Below the pieces are notes generated by a model that saw only the letters and a program-made list of their open reading frames with translations, was not told the DNA's origin and did no database searches. Position numbers and translations under genes: made by a program. This document shows positions 9,901 through 16,970 of a stretch of 64,000 bases of DNA, in pieces; position 1 is the stretch's first letter, and every line of letters begins with the position of its first letter. Location of the stretch: contig JAHCLO010000030.1 of assembly GCA_026125285.1 (NCBI GenBank), forward strand, positions 22,575-86,574, written 5' to 3'. The DNA is from Verrucomicrobiia bacterium. GTDB taxonomy: Bacteria; Verrucomicrobiota; Verrucomicrobiia; Limisphaerales; JADLHS01.

Positions 9901-12026
9901 GTGAAGTCAGCGACCCGGGTGCCCCTGGCTTCGATCCGAACACGCCAAGGGCGTACGAAATTAACTCCCAATGGGAAAGCGCCGAACTTGCCGCGTTCGA
10001 GAGCGACATCGTCATTCCGTCCAGCGCGGTACGGGTTGGCCGCACCTACCGAGTTCGGGTGAAAATGAAAGACACAAGCGGCCGGTGGAGTCATTGGTCG
10101 GCTCCGGTCCAGTTTATTGCCGGCGAACCCGACACCGCCGCCACGCTGCTGGATCACCTAAGGCTCTCGGAGTTGATGTATGATCCCCCGGCCGGCGGCG
10201 ACTTCGAGTTTGTAGAGCTGCACAATCGCAGCGAGGAACTGACGCTCGATCTGTCCGGCGCGAAATTTACCACCGGGATAGATTTCACTTTTCCCGCCGG
10301 AACGTTGCTGGGGCCGGACGGTTATTTATTGGTGGTAAAGACGACGGATGTCGCGGCCTTTCGCGCACACTACGGTCTCGCCCCAAATGTGCTGCTGGTG
10401 GGGCCGTTTGCTGGCAGCCTCGCCAACGAGGGTGAAGAAGTCGTGCTCAAGACCACTCCCGGCGGGGCGGAAATCTTCTCCTTCAAGTACGGCAATAGCC
10501 GCGGCTGGCCATTGGCGGCGAACGGTGCGGGACACTCGCTCGTGCCACTGGAACGCGCGGCGAATGGGCAGGCCAGCGGCGCGCTGGATTACCCGGGCAA
10601 CTGGCGCGCAAGCACCTTCATCGGCGGTTCACCGGGCATGGCCGACCCGCCGCCACCGCAATCCTCCCTGCGGTTGAATGAGATTGCCGCGCACACGGAT
10701 TACGCCGATCCGCTGCGACCAGAATACGATTCCAATGACTGGATCGAGCTGTACAACCCCACGGAAGCGAGTATTCCTCTCACGGGCTGGTATCTGAGCG
10801 ATCGCGCCGGCAATCTGAAGAAATGGGCCATCCCCGGCGTGGTGGTACCGGCCCAGAGCCGGATCACTTTTGATGAAGTCACCGGCTTTCACAATCCCAT
10901 CACCACGGGTTTCGGCTTGGACAAAGCCGGTGAGCGAGTGCTCTTGTCGTTCCTCCCGGGCACCGGCGCGGATCGGGTGGTGGATGAAATCCAGTTTCAA
11001 GGGCAGGAGAACGACGTTTCCCTGGGGCGATATCCCGACGGTGTCGGTGACTGGTTTACTTTGGCGCAGACCCACGATCTGGCAAATACCGCACCCTCGC
11101 AAAGCCTGGTGATCAGCGAACTCATGTACCGCCCGCCGGCGGCCGGCGGCAACGACAATACGCTGGAAGAATTTATTGAGTTGTTCAATCCCACGGCGGA
11201 CACAATGGAACTCCACAATGCCGACGGGCCTTGGCGCGTCGCGGGCGGAATCAATCTTACGTTTCCGGTCAATCAATCCTTGCCGCCCGGCGGGATGGCA
11301 TTGGTCACCAGTCTTGATCCGAATGAAACGGCGACCATGGAGGCATTCCGCGCTCGTTACGGTGTGACCAATCTCGCCGTGCCCATCTTCGGTCCTTACA
11401 CCGGCAAACTCGGCAATCGCAGCGACCGCGTCACGCTCGAACGGCCACAGGCGCCGGACAATCCCGGCGACTCCGTTTCCTGGGTGATCGTGGATGAGGT
11501 GATCTACGGCAATCAACTTCCGTGGCCCGCTACGGCCAATGGCGGCGGCCATTCACTCCACCGCACGGTCCTCCGCGGTTCCGGCAACAACCCGGTGAAT
11601 TGGTTTGCCGCGCCTCCCACGGCCGGCCGGCCACCGACCACTGACCGTGACGGCGACGGGCTGCCGGATGAATGGGAACTGGCCCATGGACTGAACCCGG
11701 ACAATCCCGAGGACGCGGCCGACGATGCCGACCATGATGGGAGCACCAATTTGCAGGAATATCTCGCGGGGACCGACCCACGCGACCCAGCCAGCGCGTT
11801 GAAATTGACCGTCCAACGTGAATCAGAGGCCGTGCGCCTGCAGTTCACGAGCGTGGCCGGACGCACTTACACCGTTCAGTGTTGCGATGACTTGTTGGAT
11901 GGAATCTGGGAGCAACTGCAGGTCATTGAGGCGTCACCGACCAACGGGATTGTGCAACTCGCGGAGCCGATCAGTGCGGAAGCTCGGAGTCGTTTCTACC
12001 GGCTGGTCACCCCAGCATTGCCTTGA
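6930..12026 (+). CDS. Giant exported CotH-kinase-like protein with four lamin-tail domains
   Basis: This 1698-residue exported protein has a signal segment at about residues 15-40. Lamin-tail (LTD) domains open with INEIHYDP (about 45), LSELMYDPP (about 1080), LRLNEIAAH (about 1247) and LVISELMYRPP (about 1393). Between the first and second lie a galactose-binding-like region and a CotH-like kinase core (about 580-830) with HVRYRARGG, WRKLNLG, GVYLGTEQEDGRFL and the HTWDLDLTW end. A calcium-binding thrombospondin type 3/EF-like stretch DRDGDGLPDEWE precedes a C-terminal module ending RFYRLVTPALP. CotH proteins are secreted atypical kinases known from spore coats and cellulosome-like systems. 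The ATG at 6930 was chosen because translation farther upstream would cross the terminator hairpin. The role is probably surface or extracellular; the substrate is unknown. Confidence 0.85.
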   Translation: MGVMLKRAREQTGRIIWRETCNRRIWLVATWLVFGWASMNTHGRGEIVINEIHYDPDIKTEPVEFIELFNAGGGTVDLSGWRFSAGVSFTFPQGTSIGPDNYLVVAQNPAALQNKFGVSALGPWSGRLSNEGETIVLRDAANEVVDEVDYQRGFPWPTVGDAPGYSIELINPALANDVGGSWRASVAANPIREVFTLISDRSTWKYFKGLTEASSPATAWRALGFGDAGWLSGTAPIGYGESASFLGTMLPDMRDNYSTVFFRKTFGVTNVAQISELNLEASYDDGFKVWINGVNVLNANMASGEVPFNSTAGAAREDLSYNRFTLSSPQAFLLPGTNIIAIQAANSSLGGSSDFFLDVRLLASVGPPGHGPTPGALNSVFASHAPPAIRQVAHAPQQPKSQEPVTISAKITDPDNVTEVVLHYQLVNPGNYVELADAAYANNWTTLPMNDAGVTGDVTAGDDIYSVVLPGHLMTHRRLVRYRISATDATGSAVTVPYPDDPQPNFALFCYDGVPAWQGAVRPGFTPVVNFDTNVMGRLPVVHLISKSNSVVNATWFNRYGGDAYPWSGTLVYDGKVYDHVRYRARGGVWRYAMVKNMWKFDFNRGHDLQMRDDYGRKFGTTWRKLNLGASIQQGDYGHRGEQGMFESVGFRLFNLAGVASPNTVFLQFRVINSAMEANPSSQYEGDFWGVYLGTEQEDGRFLDEHGLPDGNLYKMEDGTGELNNLGPLGPTDKSDLNAFLGAYRSTTSPPSEAWWRANLDLTNYWSYQAIVQGIHHYDICYGKNYFYYRDPETGRWSVHTWDLDLTWADNMFDSGCGGRDDLFLPLFGNGSSYPFKPALTTEYKNRVREIRDLLFNPDQAGQVIDEYAARLRGPTNGPTILDADRSMWDYNPKMANAAYSSTISKAGQGRFYQWPNEPSVSKDFDGCIQLMKNYVAIRSVLLNGIAADALPATPTVSYVGASNHPLNRLSFRSSPYSGGTPFSAMKWRIGEVSDPGAPGFDPNTPRAYEINSQWESAELAAFESDIVIPSSAVRVGRTYRVRVKMKDTSGRWSHWSAPVQFIAGEPDTAATLLDHLRLSELMYDPPAGGDFEFVELHNRSEELTLDLSGAKFTTGIDFTFPAGTLLGPDGYLLVVKTTDVAAFRAHYGLAPNVLLVGPFAGSLANEGEEVVLKTTPGGAEIFSFKYGNSRGWPLAANGAGHSLVPLERAANGQASGALDYPGNWRASTFIGGSPGMADPPPPQSSLRLNEIAAHTDYADPLRPEYDSNDWIELYNPTEASIPLTGWYLSDRAGNLKKWAIPGVVVPAQSRITFDEVTGFHNPITTGFGLDKAGERVLLSFLPGTGADRVVDEIQFQGQENDVSLGRYPDGVGDWFTLAQTHDLANTAPSQSLVISELMYRPPAAGGNDNTLEEFIELFNPTADTMELHNADGPWRVAGGINLTFPVNQSLPPGGMALVTSLDPNETATMEAFRARYGVTNLAVPIFGPYTGKLGNRSDRVTLERPQAPDNPGDSVSWVIVDEVIYGNQLPWPATANGGGHSLHRTVLRGSGNNPVNWFAAPPTAGRPPTTDRDGDGLPDEWELAHGLNPDNPEDAADDADHDGSTNLQEYLAGTDPRDPASALKLTVQRESEAVRLQFTSVAGRTYTVQCCDDLLDGIWEQLQVIEASPTNGIVQLAEPISAEARSRFYRLVTPALP

Positions 12027-12045
12027 AAGCAACAACTCTGCGCGG

Positions 12046-13350
12046 TCAGCCGCCGCACGGCGCAAAAATCGCCTCGCTCATTCCGTGGATGATCTTCTTG
12101 TCCGCCGGACAGATCGTGGCGAGCACGCCGCCGAGTTGGGTCCGGGCGGCATCACCTTCGCCGGATACAAAGTAATACGGACACAAGCGGGCCCGGCCCT
12201 TCATCGGCACGATTACGTTGTGCTCAAAATCATACCACTGCGCCTCGACCAGCGCGGGTTTGTGGTAACGCTGCAAGACCCGCGGCGATTGCTCGAAGTG
12301 TGCGATAGCGTCATCTACGGCGTTCGCCCAAGCCTCGTGTGAAAGATCACTGCCCAGGAAAACCCCCCGCGCGCCCCAGGCGTGCGCCGAGAACCCGGAC
12401 ACTTTCAGAATCAGATCGCGTTCCTTTTGCGAGAGGCTTTTGAGTTGTTGCCAATCGGTGAGGTTTAACTCGGGGATGGCCGCGTGCGGCGGCAACGGCG
12501 AGGGGTCCACCAACCAGGTATAGGGCACAAGCTGCCGCATGCGTTTGAAGTAACCGTCGCCCAGTTCCTGCCGCCAGAACCCGTGCAGATGGCGGTTCCA
12601 CAGCAAGGCGAACAACATCTTCTCCTCGAACACCGGCTTCGGCGGCGGGGTGACGCGGATTCGATTCGCCGCCGCCAGTGCAAAGATGGTCCGCGCGTTG
12701 GGTACATTTGCCAGATCGAACAACTCAAAGAAGCGATACACGGCCTCACCGTCTTGGTAATTATCGAACGTCGAGTTATGGATCGTGAAACGCGCCCCAA
12801 GTTGTTCACACAACCACTGCATCTCGGGCCGGTAAGTTGCCGATTCTTCAGACACGACGAGGCGCACCGCCGGTGACTCGCCGAAGATGTTGGCGAAGCC
12901 GCGCAACATTCCTTCCGCGCCGCCGAGCACCTCAAAGCCGGCCTGCGCGTAGGTCTGGTTCAGCCACGCCGTCAAGCCAATGCCGCCGGGCACCGAATCC
13001 AGTTCTGTAACGCTGACGCCGTGTTCCGTGAGCAACAAGTCAGGTCGGATGACGCGCGGGACCTCGTTCTTGAATGAGGCGGCGCGTTGCAATTCCAGGA
13101 GTTCGCGGGGCTTGCCCAAGTCAAGCCAGCGCGCGATCCATTCGGGTTGTTTGCCTTCCGCGCTTTTCCGATAGAGCAGGTTAACGGCACGATAGAACCG
13201 CAGGAGCACCCGCCCCAGTGAATCGAGTTCCTTTGTCAGCCTGGGTTCGAGCGAAAAAGGGACAGGCGAAACCCGCCATTCGTGACCGGCAAAAAGACCC
13301 GCAGCGGGCATCCGTTCACGCACGAACGCAGCGACCGCCGCGGCTGTCAT
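12046..13350 (-). CDS. Uncharacterised protein, possibly circularly permuted ATP-grasp-like
   Basis: This 434-residue soluble protein has no signal peptide or membrane helix. RPDLLLTEHGVSVTELDSVPGG followed by a central LVVSEES segment and LILKVSGFSAHAWGARGVFLGS resemble the order of motifs in circularly permuted ATP-grasp or glutathionylspermidine-synthase-like proteins; this is pattern recognition, not a proven assignment. A second acidic patch (LVEAQWYDFEHN) and YYFVSGEGDAARTQLGG near the C-terminus could complete the nucleotide site. The ATG at 13350 is preferred; an in-frame TTG at 13437 would add 29 unconvincing residues. It converges on the CotH-like gene and stands alone, so the context gives no functional hint. 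Confidence 0.65.
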   Translation of the reverse strand: MTAAAVAAFVRERMPAAGLFAGHEWRVSPVPFSLEPRLTKELDSLGRVLLRFYRAVNLLYRKSAEGKQPEWIARWLDLGKPRELLELQRAASFKNEVPRVIRPDLLLTEHGVSVTELDSVPGGIGLTAWLNQTYAQAGFEVLGGAEGMLRGFANIFGESPAVRLVVSEESATYRPEMQWLCEQLGARFTIHNSTFDNYQDGEAVYRFFELFDLANVPNARTIFALAAANRIRVTPPPKPVFEEKMLFALLWNRHLHGFWRQELGDGYFKRMRQLVPYTWLVDPSPLPPHAAIPELNLTDWQQLKSLSQKERDLILKVSGFSAHAWGARGVFLGSDLSHEAWANAVDDAIAHFEQSPRVLQRYHKPALVEAQWYDFEHNVIVPMKGRARLCPYYFVSGEGDAARTQLGGVLATICPADKKIIHGMSEAIFAPCGG

Positions 13351-13794
13351 CGTGCCGTGCTCGCCCGAGGGTTGGGAGGAGTGTTGTTCAACCGGAATCA
13401 CGCCGCCCACGCTACGAGAAGCGGCCAACCCCGTCAAAAGTGAATGTGACGTTCAAGTCGTGGCGTCAGCTCGGAGTGTCCAATTTCGCGCCACACCGAA
13501 CGGCGCGCTGGTACAAGTTGGATGCCACGCTGTGGCGGATTGGCAATGCAACCAGCAGGTTTGTACGGCAGGCCAACCTGGGTATTTCACACTCGCTGGC
13601 ACGGAGCGCCAGTCTGTGACCTGCTTATCGCAGTCAAAAGGCTCAAAGCCGGTCACAGACCGGCGCGTCCGACTGGGCGATCGCCTGGAGTCTGAATTGC
13701 CCGGACTAGGCGGTCGGCGGGAGAATCTGGTGGCATGGAAGCTGCCTTTTGATTCGTTCGTTGTGTTGTGCAGCCAACTAACAAGGAAAATATT
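13351..13794. other. Divergent intergenic region containing an inverted repeat
   Basis: These 444 bases separate the ATP-grasp-like gene and a small exported-protein gene. They hold an imperfect inverted repeat (arms 13606-13626 and 13646-13667, cores AGTCTGTGACC and GGTCACAGACC). The arms share short words with a degenerate palindromic stretch near 29600. Open frames here are low quality. Nothing else is supported. Confidence 0.5.
13606..13667. repeat. Imperfect palindromic repeat
   Basis: Two arms of about 21 bases face each other across a 19-base spacer, with cores AGTCTGTGACC and GGTCACAGACC. It could fold as a cruciform or an RNA hairpin. It is not followed by a T-run, so a terminator role is unlikely. 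It looks like a dispersed intergenic element. Confidence 0.6.
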
Positions 13795-14058
13795 ATGAAG
13801 AAACTCATTGCCCTCACGTTCGGATGTGCCTTGGTCCTCAATACCGCCCTGGCGGCCGAGCCGTCTGAAGCGGATCAAAAATGGTTGACCGTAGTTGAAA
13901 AGAAGGTGACCGACGGGGAATCCCGGATTTCCACGCCGAGCCTCGACCGCGTAAACCTGTTGAAGAAATGGGCCGCCAAGAAGAACTACTCGGTGGAAGT
14001 CACCAAAACTGACGCGGGTTACCGCATCGAGTTGTCCAAACGGGTTGCGAGTAAATAA
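13795..14058 (+). CDS. Small exported protein of unknown function
   Basis: This 87-residue protein has a textbook signal peptide (MKKLIALTFG...TALA, cleavage before AEPSE). The mature 67 residues are Lys-rich and mixed alpha/beta in character (DQKWLTVVEKKVTDG, VNLLKKWAAKKNYSVEV). An AAGGA sequence 7 bases upstream sets the ATG at 13795. The gene is convergent with proA, 137 bases away. I do not recognise a family. Its signal peptide, ribosome site and balanced composition make it a convincing real gene despite its size. Confidence 0.8.
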   Translation: MKKLIALTFGCALVLNTALAAEPSEADQKWLTVVEKKVTDGESRISTPSLDRVNLLKKWAAKKNYSVEVTKTDAGYRIELSKRVASK

Positions 14059-14195
14059 TCTGGCCCGACTCGCTGGGGTATTTCGTGGTGCTTGATGGGA
14101 GTTCGCATTCGGGTGGTCCTCTTGCCATTCGGGTCGGGCGGCTCAGAGGCGAGAGTCAAACTTGCTCTCCTCCCGTTCGCTTACCAGCGCGTCAG

Positions 14196-15482
14196 TCACG
14201 CGCGCACCTGCCCGCTGCCGATGCCCACCCACTTGTAACTCGTCAACTCCTCCAGCCCCATCGGCCCGCGTGCGCCAATCTTGTCGGTGCTGATGCCAAT
14301 TTCGGCGCCCATGCCGAACTCACCGCCGTCCGTAAACCGCGTTGAAGCGTTCCAGTACACTGCGGCGGAATCTACTTCTGCCAGAAATTGTCTCGCGTGT
14401 GCTGTGTTGCGGGTGACGATGCTGTCCGAGTGCGCCGAGCCGTAATAGTTGATGTGGTCAATCGCCGCCTTGACGCCGTCCACCACGCGCACGTTCAGGA
14501 TGTAGTCGTTGTATTCGGTGAACCAGTCCTGTTCGGACGCCCGCTTGATTTCGGATTTCGGATTTCGGATTTCGGACTTCAAAATTGCTTCAGCTTCAGA
14601 GTCCACGCGGAGTTGAACGTGCCTCTCTCCTAGACGCTCGCTGATGGCTGGAAGGAACGTGCCAGCGATCTTGCGATCCACCAGCAGGGTCTCCATCGCA
14701 TTACACACTGCGGGACGTTGGCATTTGGCATTGAACGTAATTTCCTCTGCCATCGTCGGCTCTGCCTCGGCGTCCACAAAAACGTGGCAAACCCCTTTGA
14801 AATGCTTGATCACCGGCACCTTGGAACATTCGGCCACGGCGCGAATCAGCCCTTCGCCACCGCGCGGCATGCACAAGTCCACGTATTGGGTCAGCGAAAG
14901 CAGCGCGGGAATCGCCTCGCGCTCGGGCGTGGGTACCACTTGAATCGCGTCTTCGGGAAAACTCGCGCACGCTTGTTTCCCGGCTTCTTTCATTATCCGG
15001 GCGATGATCTGATTTGAATTCAGCGCCTCCTTACCACCGCGGAGGATCGTCGCATTTCCAGACTTGAAACAAAGACTAGCGGCATCTGCTGTCACGTTGG
15101 GGCGCGACTCGTAGATGATGACCACGACGCCGATGGGCGTGGAAATCTTTTGCAGCTTGAGTCCATTCGGCCGCGTGCGCTCGTCCAGGATGCGGTTCAC
15201 GGGGTCGGGCAATGCCGCCACTTCGCGCAAACCTCGCGCCATCGCCGCGATGCGTTTGTCGTCCAGCTTGAGTCGGTCGAGCATGGCGGCGGACAAACCC
15301 ATCTTCGCGGCTACATCCATGTCAAGGGCGTTTGCCTGTTTGAGCGCATCGGTGTTCTGTTCCAAGGCGGCGGCCATGGCCAAGAGGCAGGCGTTTTTCT
15401 CCGCCGTCGTCAGCTTGGCGAGTTCGCGCGATGCCGCCTTCGCTTGTTTAGCCAGTAGCGTCATCTGTTCGTTCAAGGTCAT
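14196..15482 (-). CDS. proA: Gamma-glutamyl phosphate reductase
   Basis: ProA reduces gamma-glutamyl phosphate to glutamate semialdehyde with NADPH, the second step of proline synthesis, in the cytosol. Visible motifs are VVVIIYESRPNVTADAA, the catalytic-cysteine segment QRPAVCNAMETLLV, AVYWNASTRFTDGGEFG and the C-terminal ARGPMGLEELTSYKW. The protein is 428 residues. A short insert KSEIRNPKSEIK lies between the LRVDSEAE and DWFTEYND segments and is encoded by a heptamer tandem repeat (14547-14581). The ATG at 15482 matches the usual N-terminus (MTLNEQMTLLAKQAK). No proB is in the window. The assignment is secure. Confidence 0.95.
   Translation of the reverse strand: MTLNEQMTLLAKQAKAASRELAKLTTAEKNACLLAMAAALEQNTDALKQANALDMDVAAKMGLSAAMLDRLKLDDKRIAAMARGLREVAALPDPVNRILDERTRPNGLKLQKISTPIGVVVIIYESRPNVTADAASLCFKSGNATILRGGKEALNSNQIIARIMKEAGKQACASFPEDAIQVVPTPEREAIPALLSLTQYVDLCMPRGGEGLIRAVAECSKVPVIKHFKGVCHVFVDAEAEPTMAEEITFNAKCQRPAVCNAMETLLVDRKIAGTFLPAISERLGERHVQLRVDSEAEAILKSEIRNPKSEIKRASEQDWFTEYNDYILNVRVVDGVKAAIDHINYYGSAHSDSIVTRNTAHARQFLAEVDSAAVYWNASTRFTDGGEFGMGAEIGISTDKIGARGPMGLEELTSYKWVGIGSGQVRA
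14547..14581. repeat. Heptamer tandem repeat inside proA
   Basis: The plus strand reads GATTTCG four times (14547-14574) followed by a variant GACTTCA. On the coding strand it yields KSEIRNPKSEI inside ProA. A 7-base unit only returns to frame after three copies, so copy-number change here would usually frameshift an essential biosynthetic gene. Confidence 0.9.
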
Positions 15483-15556
15483 GGCCGCAAGGTAAGGCAA
15501 CGCTTTCGGGTGAAAAGCCGGAAATGCGCTCCCTGCACCCTTTTGGGGAACTCCCT

Positions 15557-16177
15557 TCAGTTTCTCACGAAGAACGCCAGCATGAGCAGTGCGACAGCGA
15601 TGATCCAGGAGCCGATGACCCGAATGCCGACCTTGAGCCATTGCTTCTTGGTGCAGAAGGACGCGTAGATGGCAACGTCCGCCAGTAACACCGCCAGGCT
15701 GATCCAGGTGCCGGCGAGCGTCTTTAGCGCACTGACGGTGGAACTTGATTCGACTCCTGAATCCAGTCCCAAGGCCACTGCCGACGCCGCCAGCAGAGCA
15801 TAACATCCGGCGGGTGGAATCGGTTTCTCCAATACCACAATAACGGCTGCGGCCAGCGCAAGGCCGAGCAGAATCGCTGGGTAAACGTTGCCGCCCCAGC
15901 CAGTAGATGTCAGCAGCAAGGCAAGGGCGGACCCGGAGACAAACACCAGCATCGGGGCTTTCAATTTGAGGGGCGGATGCTGGCCCAGCAGCAGACCCAG
16001 ACCCAGGAGCAGAAGAATGTGCGAAGGCGTTATGACAGGATGAACCAATCCTGCCAGAAAATCGCCAATGCCTTCAATCGGCGTGTGGGCTTGCGCCGCG
16101 ACGGGAAAGGCAAGAACGCCGAGGCACGCCAGCAATACCCGCAAGCGCAAACGCAGATTAACCCGGGTGCGAGTCAC
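15557..16177 (-). CDS. HupE/UreJ-like membrane protein, second of a pair
   Basis: This protein of about 206 residues has an N-terminal signal or first helix (LLACLGVLAFPVAAQAH) followed by about six hydrophobic segments. Post-signal HTPIEGIGDFLAGLVHPVITPSHILLLLGLGLLLGQ matches the HupE/UreJ pattern, in which His residues after the cleavage point and in the first helices bind nickel or cobalt for uptake. The GTG start at 16177 overlaps the TGA of the preceding hupE-like gene (GTGA), implying translational coupling. Compared with its neighbour it lacks the FHGHAHG motif, so it may be a specialised partner rather than a redundant transporter. proA lies 74 bases downstream on the same strand. Transport of Ni/Co is inferred from the family. 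Confidence 0.75.
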   Translation of the reverse strand: MTRTRVNLRLRLRVLLACLGVLAFPVAAQAHTPIEGIGDFLAGLVHPVITPSHILLLLGLGLLLGQHPPLKLKAPMLVFVSGSALALLLTSTGWGGNVYPAILLGLALAAAVIVVLEKPIPPAGCYALLAASAVALGLDSGVESSSTVSALKTLAGTWISLAVLLADVAIYASFCTKKQWLKVGIRVIGSWIIAVALLMLAFFVRN

Positions 16178-16845
16178 AGAAGATTGAACAGGAAGCCGAA
16201 ACCCACCAGAGCGATCCCCGCACCCCCCGCTCGGACCACGCCCCGTCCCCACGGCCAGCGCACCAACAGACCCAAGGCGATGCCCGAGAGGTGGAGCAAT
16301 CCGGTCGAGATCACGAATCCAATGGAATACACGAGTGCGTTGGCGGTTTCCGGCAACTCGGTGCCGTGGGCGTGCCCGTGGAACATTGCGAACAGTCCGA
16401 CAACGACTGCTGCCAGCCAGAGCGGCGGTTTGACGGCCAAGGCCACCATCAGACCCAGCACCGCGCCGGAAAGCGCGATGCCGGTCTCCACGGCAGGAAA
16501 GGGAATTCCCAACACACCCAAGGCGCCGCCAAAGGCCATTACGACCGGAAAAATCACCGGCAGTATCCACATGGCACGCTGACCGAGAAAAGCGCCCCAC
16601 AGACCCACCGCAAACATTGCCGCCGCATGATCCAATCCGGAGATCGGATGAGTGAAACCGCTGACAAATCCGTCCACGGTGCCGGCCTCAGTGTGCGCGG
16701 CGGCGGTGACGGGCAATCCGAGAAGGATCAATAGTAACAAGCCGAAGCTTGCCGGGAACTGGTGTGGAAGTGGACTGCTCACGGCGGGACTGTGACTATG
16801 GTTGGCGGGTGACTTGGAGTTTCGGAGCACTTGCTTCAGGACCAT
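16174..16845 (-). CDS. HupE/UreJ family nickel/cobalt permease-like protein
   Basis: This protein of about 223 residues has a signal-like segment ending TAAAHTEAG. The family motifs follow: HPISGLDHAAAMFAVGLWG in the first helices and LFAMFHGHAHGTELP in the middle, both His-rich and typical of HupE secondary Ni/Co transporters in the inner membrane. Six to seven hydrophobic segments are visible. The start is uncertain: ATG 16845 gives a long polar N-terminus, while GTG 16782 (VSSPLPHQF) gives a tidier signal. Neither has a clear ribosome site. It overlaps the next gene by 4 bases. A nikR and a metal ABC importer lie 6-9 kb away. Confidence 0.8.
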   Translation of the reverse strand: MVLKQVLRNSKSPANHSHSPAVSSPLPHQFPASFGLLLLILLGLPVTAAAHTEAGTVDGFVSGFTHPISGLDHAAAMFAVGLWGAFLGQRAMWILPVIFPVVMAFGGALGVLGIPFPAVETGIALSGAVLGLMVALAVKPPLWLAAVVVGLFAMFHGHAHGTELPETANALVYSIGFVISTGLLHLSGIALGLLVRWPWGRGVVRAGGAGIALVGFGFLFNLL

Positions 16846-16970
16846 GTCGGGCAGCGTATTCGCGCAGCGTACCGCGTCAATCATCCAGTTCGGCGAAGGG
16901 AACGTCTCTGGCCACCTGGCCGGCGCATCGGGGCTGTTCGCCTGAAGCCGCCGCGGCATCACCAGCCCGA

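Noticed and set aside
14085..14345. A small plus-strand open frame overlapping the proA 3' end
   Set aside because: No ribosome site, low-complexity translation, and it overlaps conserved proA codons.
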